Assembly: GCA_024760905.1 (NCBI GenBank)
Contig: CM045731.1
Coordinates: 50,486,001 to 50,550,000, forward strand
Reading direction: 5' to 3'
Source: Plotosus lineatus
Lineage: Eukaryota; Chordata; Actinopteri; Siluriformes; Plotosidae
DNA length: 64,000 nucleotides
This document shows, piece by piece, positions 24,613 through 35,599 of this stretch. The position numbers and the translations under genes were made by a program. Each line of letters opens with the position of its first letter. The stretch's first letter is position 1. Below the pieces are notes generated by a model. The model searched no databases. It was not told where the DNA came from and saw only the letters and a list, made by a program, of their open reading frames with translations.

Positions 24613-24890
24613 CCAAAAATAAAAGGACAGGACAAAGACTTTCTATTGAAACTCCATTTATCACTACAGATCTGTTTCGAGGGGTGGTGAAACCATCCTC
24701 TCTCTTCAGGTGATTATAGGAGAAGATTCCCTGAAGAGACAGGATGGTTTCACCACCCCTCGAAACAGATCTGTAGTGATAAATGGAGTTTCAATAGAAA
24801 GTCTTTTGTCCTGTCCTTTTATTTTTGTTATTTGCTCTACCAAAAAGTATTGAGCACTCTCCTACGGAAGGATCTACTCAGAAAATCCTC
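24613..24890 (+). mobile_element. Foldback insertion with 97-bp near-perfect palindrome
   Basis: The arms 24614-24710 and 24730-24827 are complementary with about three differences, and the spacer is 19 bp. A 63-bp single-copy tail (24828-24890) follows the right arm. The 17-bp sequence TAACTGATATATATATA flanks the unit at 24596-24612 and 24891-24907, although part of it is simple TA repeat. Each arm, read outward from the centre, contains CTGAAGA (left arm: CTGAAGAGAG) and further on CTCGAAAC. That spacing resembles hammerhead-ribozyme cores seen in Penelope-like retroelements. This identity is a hypothesis. Confidence 0.7.
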
Positions 24891-24894
24891 TAAC

Positions 24895-24896
24895 TG

Positions 24897-24928
<32 letters not shown>

Positions 24929-24982
24929 CAAAACTCATATATATATATATATATGTATATATATGTATATATATATATATAT
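24895..24982. repeat. (TA)n microsatellite runs
   Basis: These are interrupted TA runs inside the TA-family-1 element, on the right side of the foldback insert. Confidence 0.9.
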
Positions 24983-25189
24983 ATAACTGAACTGGGAAGG
25001 AGGGGCACTCAGTCTGTCTTTTGTAAACAATGTACGCAGGGCCATTATGTCAGCATACTACGTAGGTACGTCTAAACTCAAAATTTGACTTTTCTTTTTG
25101 GGAAAAAAATCCATAAAATCGAAAAAGGTAAAACGGATGAACGCAAGTCGTGGAGCATCTGTGTATTGCTATTGTATATGCTTATTGCC

Positions 25190-25292
25190 CTACGATGGCC
25201 TTGCGAGCTGTCCAGGGTTTATCCTACTCTCGCCCAGAGTCAGATGAGATGGGCACCAGTGCCCCTCAACCCTAATTAAGATTAAGCGGTTT
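25190..25292 (+). repeat. L2-type SINE/LINE tail
   Basis: The blocks CGAGCTGTCCAGGGTTTATC and CAACCCTAATTAAGATTAAG, followed by CGGTTTGGAAAATGAG, are the L2-type tail also present on 37548-37898 and 48018-48180. Confidence 0.7.
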
Positions 25293-25359
25293 GGAAAATG
25301 AGTATATGCTTATTAGTGATGAATTTTCATTAATTTGCTGAACCACCTAATCCTACTCA

Positions 25360-25535
25360 GTTGACTGTGGGCAAGCGCAGATAGCATCCTGAATAGCTGG
25401 GCAGACTATTGAAAGAAACCCAGTACTCAGAGGAAACCCTTGCAGGCACAGAGAGAACATGCAATCTGCACTCACATGCCCGAGTCTGGGAATCAAAGCC
25501 AGGACCTTCTTGCTGTGAGGTGGACAGTTTCCCAA
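25360..25535 (-). repeat. Old L2/CR1-type 3' fragment
   Basis: The complement contains a TTGATTCCCAGACTCGGG-like B region. The plus strand has AGAGAGAACATGCAATCTGC and CCAGGACCTTCTTGCTGTGA, the same module as 1340-1512. Confidence 0.6.
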
Positions 25536-26179
25536 AAACTCAACAAAACACATTTTAAAAATAAACCAACAAAAACTACAATAAAATATTATTGAACAAA
25601 AATTATACATCTTTTTAGTATTTAGAAAAATATTTATTAAAAAAAAAAAAAAAAAAAAATCACATTGCCCTGTCTGCTTCCAGTTTCTTATTATTAAATG
25701 TAATCACTTATCCCGACCTAACAACTTTAGCACAAGAAGACCTGACATTCAGATTCCTCGAGCCTGACGCAAGATTTCAGGTGAGAGGAAAAAAAAAAAA
25801 TCTATTTATTCATAAATAAATTTTAAAATCCTGTAAAAACAGAGATGGGAATCTATTTTTTGCATAAGTATCTGCCTATCATCCTCTCAGTCCAAGATAC
25901 CATCTGTTGAGTTCTCATGAATAAACATGGTTTATGCTATCTAAAACATATTGAAGTATATCCATGAGGTTTTAAACAAGAAGGAAAAAATATTTTTATT
26001 ACCCTGAGCACTGAATAATTAATAGTTCGAGTATCCTGTTCAGCCTTGAGCTTTTACTACTCAGACACAGTTGACTACCATATGGTTAACGAGAGGGGCA
26101 CTCATCGAGCGCATGGCACCTCCACCCCACAGCATGGATAATGTGACCCTATATTGGATATGATTTTAATTACCTGTTG

Positions 26180-26690
26180 AACAAAACATTTTATAATATG
26201 TGGATATAACCAAAATGGTTGAAAAAAAGTCTCTGGTTTCAAGATTGCCGAGGGTTGACATTTCAAGATCACGCAATGTCAACGGTAAGTGTCTAATAAA
26301 GTCCATATATGGCTTTCTGTTAGAGTTCCATATTAACGGCATGTCCCGTGGCACTCATTTTGAAGTTACAAGCACTGAAAATCCTGTGACCTTGATTTTC
26401 ACCATTCAAAGTCACTCAAGGTAACTCTCCATGAATGTGAAAATCCATACATGGATTCTATTGGTGATCAATAATAACAGCACATCTGTTGGTACACATT
26501 TCAAAATTACAAGCACAAAGGTTTGTCACCTCGTTCTGACCATCACCTTTAGCCTTAAAATTTCAAAAATCAACTCGGCTTTGGGACTCACGGAGGGAAG
26601 TGTCCCCAGCAAGTTTGGAGAAAATCATCTGGCAAGTTTGTAGACAGGATTTTGGTCAGAAACAAACAAAGATCCAACAAACACCAGTGA
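26180..26690 (+). repeat. Diverged tandem duplication of an unknown repeat
   Basis: Two units of about 120-130 bp can be aligned. One has GGCACTCATTTTGAAGTTAC followed by AAGCACTGAAAATCCTG. The other has GGTACACATTTCAAAATTAC followed by AAGCACAAAGGTTTG. The segment ends with GGTCAGAAACAAACAAA. The class is unknown. Short plus-strand frames run through both units but carry no known motif. Confidence 0.5.
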
Positions 26691-26799
26691 TTATAATACC
26701 AGACCAACACAATAGTGTTATAATTTGACAAAGAAAAGATATTTCCATACACATCTCACACTGTATAGAAAGTGAGTCAATGTCCTATAAACTACTCAC

Positions 26800-26857
26800 T
26801 CCACATAGTAGGTGCCATACTGTGGGTCGTCAATCTTCTCCCATCCGTATGGCAGTT
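26800..26857 (-). CDS. magi3: MAGI-family scaffold, first half of WW domain 2
   Basis: This 58-bp exon has acceptor TTTGTCTCTGCAG right of 26857 and donor GTGAGTAGT left of 26800. It enters in phase 1 and leaves in phase 2. It encodes [19 protein letters not shown] and the start of the following Asp codon. The first WW tryptophan (YGWEK) and the aromatic YYV strand are present. WW domains bind proline-rich peptides such as PPxY. Together with 20101-20204 it completes the domain. It is short but supported by perfect phase with both neighbours. Confidence 0.94.
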
Positions 26858-27584
26858 CTGCAGAGACAAAGACAGACGTATGAGCCCCAATTAAAGTACT
26901 TTAACTGTTTGCCAACAATACTTTTTCTGTGCAAGTCAACAATCTAGGCTCTTTGCTTATGCACAGAAGGACGATCTGTACTTAGCAATAAAAAGGAGAG
27001 GACACAGAGGGGAAAAAAATGGTGCTAAGAAATAAGGTTGTTTATTTATGGGTTTGATCTCGAGGAACATGTTAGTTGTCTTTGCATATGATACAAGTGT
27101 AAAAAATTAGTGTGTGACACTGTGGCACATGCATTTCCATCCAGAACAGTGCAAGAATTGCTGGGGTAAGATGGCACCATGACAAGTTCTCCAGTCTGTT
27201 CCCTAAAGCCATAAGCTAAGCAAGACAGTGCGAGTGTCTCTTCTGCCCGCTTGCTTGCTCAGTCCTGACTGTTTTGTTTGATTTTAACATGTGCCAGGAA
27301 CAAACACTATCCTTTCGGATGTGTGCCTGTGTGTACGTTAAAGGCATAACTTAAAGGGGATTCAGTAATTCTGGAGAGAGCTTGTTGATATTTTCAATTT
27401 AACATTTCAATTCAATGCTTCTACAGAAGGGCAAGGCAATGACACCCTCACTTCCCCACCAGCTATTCAGCAACCGAATGAGTTTTTGCTGCACTACCAC
27501 AAATTCACCCTCTTTTTGATTGGCTGGTATTGCATGGTGTGGATTACTAAGTCATTTTCTTCATACAAAACTAAGCTTGTGTGG

Positions 27585-27601
27585 TTTTTTTTTTTTTTTT
27601 T
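27585..27601. repeat. Poly-T run
   Basis: This is a pure T run of 17. It could be the tail of a minus-strand retroposon, but no body is recognisable beside it. Confidence 0.6.
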
Positions 27602-27798
27602 GCATCGCACACAAAATACCAGACAATTGAAAGATAGCCACTGAATTTTACAAAAAGTATACTGGATTTGGATCAATGAATGACATTTAACATGGGTAAA
27701 CACTGCTACATGGAATGTTCAACTAGCTGACAATTATTTTGTTAATTGCTGCTGTAAGGACAATAGTTGAGACAGTGGCAATAACACTGGAGCTAGAC

Positions 27799-28515
27799 CA
27801 GTGGTTCTTAACCCGGGTTCGAACGAACCCTAGGGGTTCGATGAGTCAGTCTCAGGGGTTTGGCGGAGGTCAAGACACACGCCCCGCTTGGCCATCACTG
27901 GCTGCAGGTGATCACGCAACATTGCTTGGCCAATCTGTGCTGCAGGAAATTTGGTGTAAAAGTAGTCGAATTCTGACTGTTGTGGTGGTACATCGTGTGA
28001 CTTATTTCTGAATTTTTTTAATCCATACTATGTTGAGCAAAAAAAGAAAGGTATTGGACACAAATGTAAAACATGGATTCACATTTATAACGGAACGTGA
28101 TGCTAGTCAGCGACCTATATGTATGTGTGTATATAATATCAATAAATACATTTTCAACGCTGTAAATGCTAATAACAATTAAACATTCAAAAACAACGCA
28201 GAAGATGTAAATAAAACAAATACACACACATACAGACGTGCGCACGCATACACAGATGCACGTGCACACACTTAGATGCGCACCTCACATAAAAATGCTA
28301 AGTAGTTTTGATGGGGTGAGTTCACGTATTGTATCGGTTTTGTTCTTTGAACACAGTGATGTTAATGCACGGTTCATTTTGGTGCCCAGTAAAAACATAT
28401 GTACCTATGTCTTGAATTTGAAAAAAATCATTTTATTTTTCATTAAAGAAGGGTACGGTGAATAAGCATATGAAACTGATGGGGTTCGTACCTCCAACAA
28501 GGTTAAGAACCACTG
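27799..28515 (+). mobile_element. Non-autonomous hAT transposon, 717 bp
   Basis: The terminal repeats are exact for 15 bp: CAGTGGTTCTTAACC on the left and its complement on the right. A perfect 8-bp duplication, AGCTAGAC, flanks it at 27791-27798 and 28516-28523. This fits the nnnTAnnn pattern known for Buster-type hATs. The segment 28110-28310 is homologous to the interior of 48419-48848 and (inverted) 37155-38066, which have different ends. There is no transposase. Confidence 0.9.
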
Positions 28516-28959
28516 AGCTAGACTATTTTTTTTTTCAGAGAGTAATTGGAAAGGATTTTTTTTTTGGTGAGGGGCTGTCATTAAGAGCTTGGGGAAAAAT
28601 CTGTGGCACATGTGGCACCACATGAGGCAGTAGCTGCAACAGCATATATCCAAGCAAGAACAGTCATTAAACTGTAATAACGACTCTGTTGATGGACAAG
28701 AGCTTCAATCCTGCGCACTCAGGATTTCACCAGAGTTGCATCTTCCAGCTCGTCCACTTCCTGTGTCCAGAACTGGTAAACAGTGCTGTATAATGATTTT
28801 GTAATTCTTTCACAAAAATAAAGTATAAAGTGTAGTGCTGACACATCCTGCTGTGGTTTATTAGTACATTCTCTAATAAAACAGCCTAAAATAGTGGCGT
28901 CATGAGCTAGCTTTCTTGCTGTAATGATTTAAAAGACTAAGCAGAGCTGCTTCTTCTTC

Positions 28960-31900
28960 TTTTCTTTTCGGCTGTTCCCTTCAGGGGTCGCCACAGCAAA
29001 TGATCTGCCTCCATCTCACCCTATCCTCTGCATCTTCTACTCTTACACCAACGACCTTCATGTCCTCCTTCACCACATCCATAAATCTTCTCTTTGGTCT
29101 TCCTCTGTGTCTTCTGCCTGGTAGTTCTAACCTCAGCATCCTACTACCAATATACTCACTATCCCTCCTCTGTACATGTCCAAACCATCTCAATCTAGCC
29201 TCTCTGACTCTCCAAAACATCTAACATGTGCTGTCCATCTGATGTACTCATTCCTGATCCTATCCATCCTCGTTACTCCCAAAGAGAACCTCAACATTTT
29301 CATCTCTGCTACCGCCAACTCTGACTCCTGTCTTTTCCCCAGGGCCACTGTTTCTAACCCATGCAACATCGCTGGCCTCATCACCGTCTTGTACACTTTT
29401 CCCTTCATTCTTGCCGATACTCTCCTATCACACATCACACCGGACACTTTTCTCCATCCATTCCAACCTGCCTGCATGCGCTTCTTCCACACTCTCCATT
29501 GCTCTGGATTGTTGAGCCTAAGTACTTAAAATCCTCCACCTTCTTTATCTCTGCACCCTGTAACCTCACCGTTCCTCTTGGGTCCTTTTTGTTCACACAC
29601 ATGTATTCTATCTTACTGAGACTAACCTTCATTCCCCTCCTTTCCAGGGCATACCTCCACCTCTCTAGATTTTCCTGCACTTGTTCTCTGCTCTCACTAC
29701 AGATCACGATGTCATCTGCAAACATCATAGTCCATGGAGATTCTTGTCTCACCTCATCTGTCAGCCTGTCCATCACCATAGCAAACAAGAAGGGGCTGAG
29801 AGCTGACCCTTGATACAGTCCCACCTCCACCTTGAACTCTTCTGTCACACCGACAGCACACCTCACCACTGTCTTACATCTCTCATACATGTCCTGAACC
29901 ACTCTAACATACTTCCCTGCCACTCCAGACTTCCTCATGCAATACCACAGTTCTTCTCTCGGCACCCTGTCATGCTTTCTCCAGATCCACAAAGGCATAA
30001 TGCAGCTCCTTCTGACCTTCTCTGTACTTCTCTATTAACATCCTCAAAGCAAACACTGCATCTGTGGTGCTCTTTCTTGGCATGAAACCAAACTGTTGTT
30101 CACAAATGCTGACCTCTGCCCTTAGTCTAGCTTCCACTATTCTTTCCCATAACTTCATTGTATGGCTCATCAACTTTATCCCTCTGTAGTTGCCACAACT
30201 CTATACATCTCCCTTGTTCTTAAAAATGGGCACAAGCACACTTCTCCTCCATTCCGCCGGCATCTGCTCACTTTCTAAGACCTTGTTGAATATTCTTGTC
30301 AGAAAATCTACTGCACTTCCATACCTCAACCGGTATGTCATCAGGACCAACTGCCTTTCCACTCTTCATCCTCTTCAATGCCCTCCTCACTTCACCCTTA
30401 GTAATCTTTGCTACTTCCTGGTCCTCAACGGTCACCCCTTCTACTCTTTTTTCTCTCTCATTTTCCTCATTCATCAGCTCTTCAAAGTACTCTTTCCATC
30501 TTCCCAGCACACTTCTGTCATCAGTCAATACATCTCCCTCTCTGTCCTTTATCACTCTAACGTGCTGCACGTTTTTCCCCATCTCTATTTCTCTGCTGTG
30601 CTAACCTGTATAAATCATTTTCTCCCTCCTTACTGTCCAACCAATCATACAAGTCATCATACGCCCTCTGTTTGGCCTTTGACACCACTACCTTCACCTT
30701 ACGCTGTGTCTCCCTGTACTCCTGTTTACTCTCTTCGGTCCTCTCTGTGTCCCACTTCTTAGCTAACCTCTTCTTTTGTACATACTCCTGCACTTCCTCA
30801 TTCCACCACCAAGTTTCCTTATCTACTTTCCTTCCAGAGGACACACCAAGTACTCTCCTACCGGTCTCCCTGATCACATTGGCTGTGATTGTCCGGTCAT
30901 CTGGAAGCACTTCCTGACTACCTAAAGCTTGTTTCAACTCCTCCTTGAAGACAACACGACACTCTTCCTTTTTCAGCTTCCACCACTTTGTCTTCTGCTC
31001 TGCCTTTGGCAACTCTCTCACCCACTACTACTTTGCAGTCACTGACTTCCTTCAAATTACATCGCCTACACAAGATGTAGTCTACCTGTGTGCTCTTACC
31101 TCTGCTTTCATAAGTCACCCTATGCTGTTTCCTCTTGAAGAAAGTATTCACCACAGCCATTTCCATCCTTTTTGCAAAATCAATCAACATCTGTCCTTCT
31201 GTGTTCCTGTCCTGGATACCAAACCTGCCCATCACTTCCTCGTCCACTCTGTTGCCTGCACCAACATGTCCATTGAGGTCTGCACCAATGACCATTCTTT
31301 CACCTCTGGGGGTACTCTGCATCACTTCATCTAACTCACTCTAGAATCTCTCCTTCTCTTCTAGCTTACATCCTGCCTGTGGGGCATAAGCACTAACAAC
31401 ATTGACCATCACGCCTTCAATTTCTAACTTGAGACTCATCACTCTGTCTGACACTCTTTTCACGTCTAGAACATTCCTGACAAACCCCTCCTTCAAGATG
31501 ACTCCTACTCCATTTCTCTTCCCATCCACACCGTAATAAAACAGCTTAAATCCTGCTCCTAAGCTTCTAGCCTTGCTACCTTTCCACCTGGTCTCCTGAA
31601 CACACAGTCTGTTCACCTTCCTCCTCTGCATCATGTCAGCCAGCTCTCTATCTTTTCCTTGCATAGTTCCAACATTCAAAGTCCCTACTCTCAGCCCTAG
31701 ACTCACGCATTTCCTCTTCTCTCTCTGCCTACGGACACGACTCCCGCCTCTCCTTCTTCGACGTCTTCGACCAACAGTAGTCCAATTTCCATCAGCACCC
31801 TGTTGGTTGACAGCATTGATGGCGGTCGTTATTAACCCGGGCCTCGACCAATCCGGTATGAATTTTGTTTTGATCATTTGCATGAGAAATGTGGCAGAAG

Positions 31901-32003
31901 TTTTACGCCGGATGCCCTTCCTGTTGCAACACTCTGCATTTATCCGGGCTTGGGACCGGTATAAGGGGGAGAGACACTGGTTAGTGCCCCCCCTCCTCAT
32001 CTG
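28960..32003 (-). mobile_element. RTE-type LINE, nearly full length, frameshifted
   Basis: The minus strand encodes an APE-type endonuclease at about 31750-30990 (LRVGTLNVGTMQGKDREL, VQETRWKGSKARSLGAGF, MVIGADLNGHVGAG). Then comes a reverse transcriptase at about 30420-29480 (LKRMKSGKAVGPDDIPVEVW, EQQFGFMPRKSTTDAV, ALSPFLFAMVMDRL, MMFADDIVIC). The C-terminal region at 29220-28985 has ARLRWFGHVQRRD and VRWRQIICCGDP. The reading frame shifts at least five times (near 31335, 31000, 30570, 30260 and 29990), so it is dead but young. The 3' end reads GTGGCGACCCCTGAAGGG followed by AGAAGAAG. RTE-clade assignment rests on the endonuclease resembling CFDP2/BovB-type proteins. It is oriented with the host gene and ends 84 bp from an exon. 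Confidence 0.9.
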
Positions 32004-32087
32004 GTCTAAAGAATTCGGTTATCTTGTGATAGCTGATGGTTGTGTGTGTGAACGAGTAAGTGTGTGTTCAAAGACAAATTATCTCAC

Positions 32088-32167
32088 CTCCCTCATCACA
32101 CTTCTCAGGGGGTTTAGCTTTCTTGGCCAGCCGTGGATCCAGCCAGGTTGTAGTCTTTGTGTTATGA
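32088..32167 (-). CDS. magi3: MAGI-family scaffold, second half of WW domain 1
   Basis: This 80-bp exon has acceptor TTTTCTTCTTCAG right of 32167 and donor GTGAGATAA left of 32088. It enters in phase 2, completing an Asp codon, and leaves in phase 1. It encodes (D)[18 protein letters not shown], then PPEKCDEG. The second WW-domain tryptophan (TTW) and the LDPR signature are intact, so WW1 looks canonical, unlike WW2. The RTE insertion begins about 84 bp downstream of the donor in the same orientation; the splice site itself is unaltered. Confidence 0.94.
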
Positions 32168-32249
32168 CTGAAGAAGAAAATAAAACCAAACAAAAAAGGT
32201 CAAATATCAAAACTCATCATCTAAAGCAATGTTAAACAATCCCTTAAAA

Positions 32250-32400
32250 AATTCATGAATCATATCCAAAAATCTAATAGTGTCCTCCTTGTCCAAAAGT
32301 CCTTCCAATTCTTTAAAAAAATAAATTATGAAAATCTGTACATCTCTTTTGTGTAATCCTGCTAACAAACACAGACAACCCCTGGGTTAAATATAATCTT
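32250..32400 (+). repeat. Dispersed repeat ending in CCTGCTAACAAACA
   Basis: TCATATCCAAAAATCTAATAG, TTGTCCAAAAGTCC and TTTTGTGTAATCCTGCTAAC match 42920-43280 and loosely 8120-8260. The class is not known. Confidence 0.5.
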
Positions 32401-32749
32401 ATAGGCAGAGGTATACACACAAAAAAAAAAAAAATAGAAAAGAAGTTCCTCTGAATGCACTGATCAAATCTGGCATTTCACGATCATAAAAATAAAGCCA
32501 GGCTTCCCAGATGTATATAAATAAAACCTCACTCAAAGCACTTGTTTAAAGATGCAGAGCTTCAAACGGGGCTTCCTGAAGAGACGGTGTATGATTAAAA
32601 AGAAACAACTTGAAATATCAACTGAGCGTGACAGGTGTAGAGCTTTCTTCACTCACAAGCAGTAAAAGCTTCAGCCTTTAAGGCCCAATGGGAAAGGAGA
32701 ACAGAATATTAATTCCCTTTAACATGGTGTATGTGTGTGTATGTATATA

Positions 32750-32750
<1 letters not shown>

Positions 32751-32791
<41 letters not shown>
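32751..32791. repeat. (GA)n microsatellite
   Basis: This is a pure GA run of about 40 bp following a TGTATG-rich segment. Confidence 0.95.
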
Positions 32792-32794
<3 letters not shown>

Positions 32795-35371
32795 AGTAGT
32801 ATTGCAGGGTGATATACAGCCCTTCAATCTCTGTTCTCTCCAATTGCTGCAGGTTTACAGTCTGCTTCTGATAATTTTTCCCACAGCTGGGAGAGTTAGG
32901 GCTGTATGATTTCAAACAATATTTGCACATTATATAACAATTACGCTTCACATTGTACCTGCACTATCCTTTAAATATAAAGTATATTGTTATATAATTA
33001 ACGCTGCGTGGTGTCCAACCTGACGTCATGTAATTGGTATGAATTTGTAATACACAGGCAAGATGAGGAGCCTGATAAAACAAAAACTACAGGTTTCAGG
33101 TTCAAAAAAGATGCAAAAAAGAGTGTGTGTACAAATGGGTACTGGCACTGACACATGATTCACTCAGAAATTGTAACACAGCTAAGCCTGATGGCTGAAA
33201 ACAGTCAAACTTCAACCTGTAAATGCAGCTGTTGTAATCAAATAATGCTGAATAAATTTGTGTTAAAAGTTAATTTCATTCCTGTTCCAATGCTACCAAA
33301 TTCAGCCAAGTTCATCGAAAAAGAACATTTCAATTTTTAGACTGAGTTTGTGTTGATTTTTCACCAACCTTAATTAGAGCGCCTTTGTTTTGATGAGATC
33401 TCAAGAGCACTGCGCTCTGGTTGCAAGGCATTGTCCACAAAATCGACTCGCACGTCACGCTGATATGACGCACGAGGTCTAAACCATTACCATATTTCAT
33501 CAGTGAAACTTCAGCTTTCCAGTCAGACCCGGTTTGTCGGGGATATATTTCACCATTAAAAAAAAAAAAAAACAACAACTTCATAATCATAAATATCCAC
33601 AAGAAGATTTCTGGTTCTTTAAAATTGGTAGAATATAATCCCCATAAAGTAGGTACCAAAATTTAGAGCGTTTCGTCTACTTTAAAATGAAATTTGAATC
33701 GAAGCTCAAGAATAAACTTACGTGACGCGCCAGACAGTTTAATTGTGAATCCCCCTCAAAAAAATGGCCACCACCATGATGGACGCGTCTGAGCAGTATA
33801 CCATAATTTCTGATCTATTTATTCCATAATATATATTTCTGTTATCAGAATATAACATTTATTGTGTATAGAATTTTATAGTGTGGCTGTTTTATAAATA
33901 TAGACTTTGACTCTGAATTGATTGGGTCACTCAGCTCGCGAGTGAAACATGAATGGAATTGGCACTTCCGACTTTGGGCGGATTTTTATCGAATTTATAG
34001 GTTCTAATTTCAAAATCAACGGAACATGTTCTTCAGATGTAAATTAAGACTAATTAGTCTGAGGCTATTTCAGAGAGTTTTGATGGAGAAATCTAAACCT
34101 ACATTATATGATAATGCATACATTCCTGTCTAAAATCAGCTGCTGCATGTGTAGTCGAGGCCACTGCCCCAGCCACTCAGGGTAGAATGATCATCATCAT
34201 CATCAATAATAGGATTGTTTATTTATATGATCCGTTTCTTTTTCCAAGGAATGAAGAGTACAATAGTCTGAAAAAGATTACAATTACTACTTATTCCAAT
34301 ACTCTGAATTTTCCAAAATGATTATGTATTAGACTTTTCCAACATTTTTCTATTTAACATTTTTTTTTTTTTTATTTCCTTCCCACCCCACACCATGGTA
34401 GATGGCCTAGAACTGATGCTTCCAATGGATGAAACAGGTCATTATACTTTAGGGGCGGTTCAACATTTTCACAAGCGTACAGAAAGTACGCTTTTTTGGA
34501 CCCTCCCCCCAAAAGTGTACAAATAAATGTTGATGATCTCTCGGCAGGATTTTTAAATAAGATATTAAACAATGGTCAAATATCTTTTACAAAATAAATC
34601 AATGTATTTCCTTGATCAATACTTCTTTTATACACCAATCAAATAATCATGAAATAAATTAAAAATATATACTTTTAAAGAATTCTTTTTAATGACACCT
34701 GCTTTGATATTAACATTAGGACATTTGGTTTTAATAATAAAAATGACATTGTTTTTAATAATATTATTTTATATTAAAATATAGTTAAAAATGTCTGCAC
34801 TTTTTATTGGTCATTGGGGGGGGGGTGATGCACATCTCGGTTGGGGAAATGAAACGCCGACTACATAAGTTGTCGGTAGCTTAAGTATAGTTTATTGAAG
34901 CGATTGTGGCTTAAATTTTACATCGTAAATAAACCATTGCACACACAGCGGTTTTGTTTTAAGTGCTTGTCGTATCAGTTATCCACCCGAAAGCCACCAT
35001 TGCTAAGTGCCCACCTACACAAAGTTACCGTGACATCACTGAGTTGATACAAAGTACTACATAAAATATAGTGCATGCCTGTACATGTGCTAAATACATT
35101 TACAAATTGAGCTAAAGTTATTTATCTATTCAAAGGCACAAACACATTAATACATATTTACAGCACAAAAACATACTATTAATTTTATAAAAGTACTGAC
35201 CATTAGGCTGCAGATACAGGCTGGATGACTTATGATTATTTTAGCCATTCATTCTCTGTGCGTCAATGTTTGTGTTCTAACATGTGCAGGAGCCGGAGGC
35301 GGTACTAACAAACTGTGCTTTATTCTCACACTTTGTTTGATTGATAGTGTTCAGCTATTATTGCTTTCTGA

Positions 35372-35540
35372 TAATATGTTTGTTGATTGGTCAGCTCTGG
35401 CTTGCACATGCGCAATGCCCGTTACACGTTAACTTCCGGTTTACTTCCTGACTCAAGTCATGCGGAACTTATCTCCGACTTTCTCTTCAATAACAGTCAT
35501 TAAGTTTATTTATGAGATTGTGAATACACATAATTTCTTG
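35372..35540 (+). repeat. Second copy of the 16441-16612 repeat
   Basis: It is collinear with the first copy from GATTGGTCAGCTC through CACACGTTAACTTCCGG-type sequence to CATAATTTCTTG. Differences are scattered substitutions and a short deletion. Confidence 0.75.
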
Positions 35541-35565
35541 TCCAGTGGAACTCAACTCTTGCTGT

Positions 35566-35599
35566 GGGGGGGTGCACGTGAACCATGTGCACCCCCCCC
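35566..35599. repeat. G7..C8 hairpin
   Basis: GGGGGGGTGCAC and GTGCACCCCCCC form 12-bp complementary arms around the 9-base loop GTGAACCAT. G-rich ends of this kind occur at termini of some fish DNA transposons, but no partner end was identified. Confidence 0.7.

Larger units (their letters stand above)
24164..25161 (-). mobile_element. TA-family-1 DNA transposon, interrupted by a foldback insert
   Basis: The ends are CAGACGCTCCCCGACTTACG and, inverted at the right, CAGATGCTCCACGACTTGCG (17 of 20 identical). In reverse orientation the interior matches 113-740 and 50250-51200, including the segment around GAATTAACTATCTGCTCGGA. The flanking TA is not intact in this copy (CA on the left, TG on the right). 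A 278-bp palindromic unit is inserted in an internal TA-rich part. No intact transposase frame was seen; an 80-codon minus frame at 24268-24510 overlaps a segment conserved in the other copies. Confidence 0.78.

Noticed and set aside
28981..29220. Independent small gene encoding an RLRWFGHVQRRD protein
   Set aside because: It is the C-terminal coding region of the RTE element, recurring in deleted copies such as 55142-55658.
29000..31344. Plus-strand frames of 70-190 codons across the RTE
   Set aside because: They are antisense shadows of the minus-strand endonuclease and reverse-transcriptase frames, with serine/leucine-rich composition and no motif.
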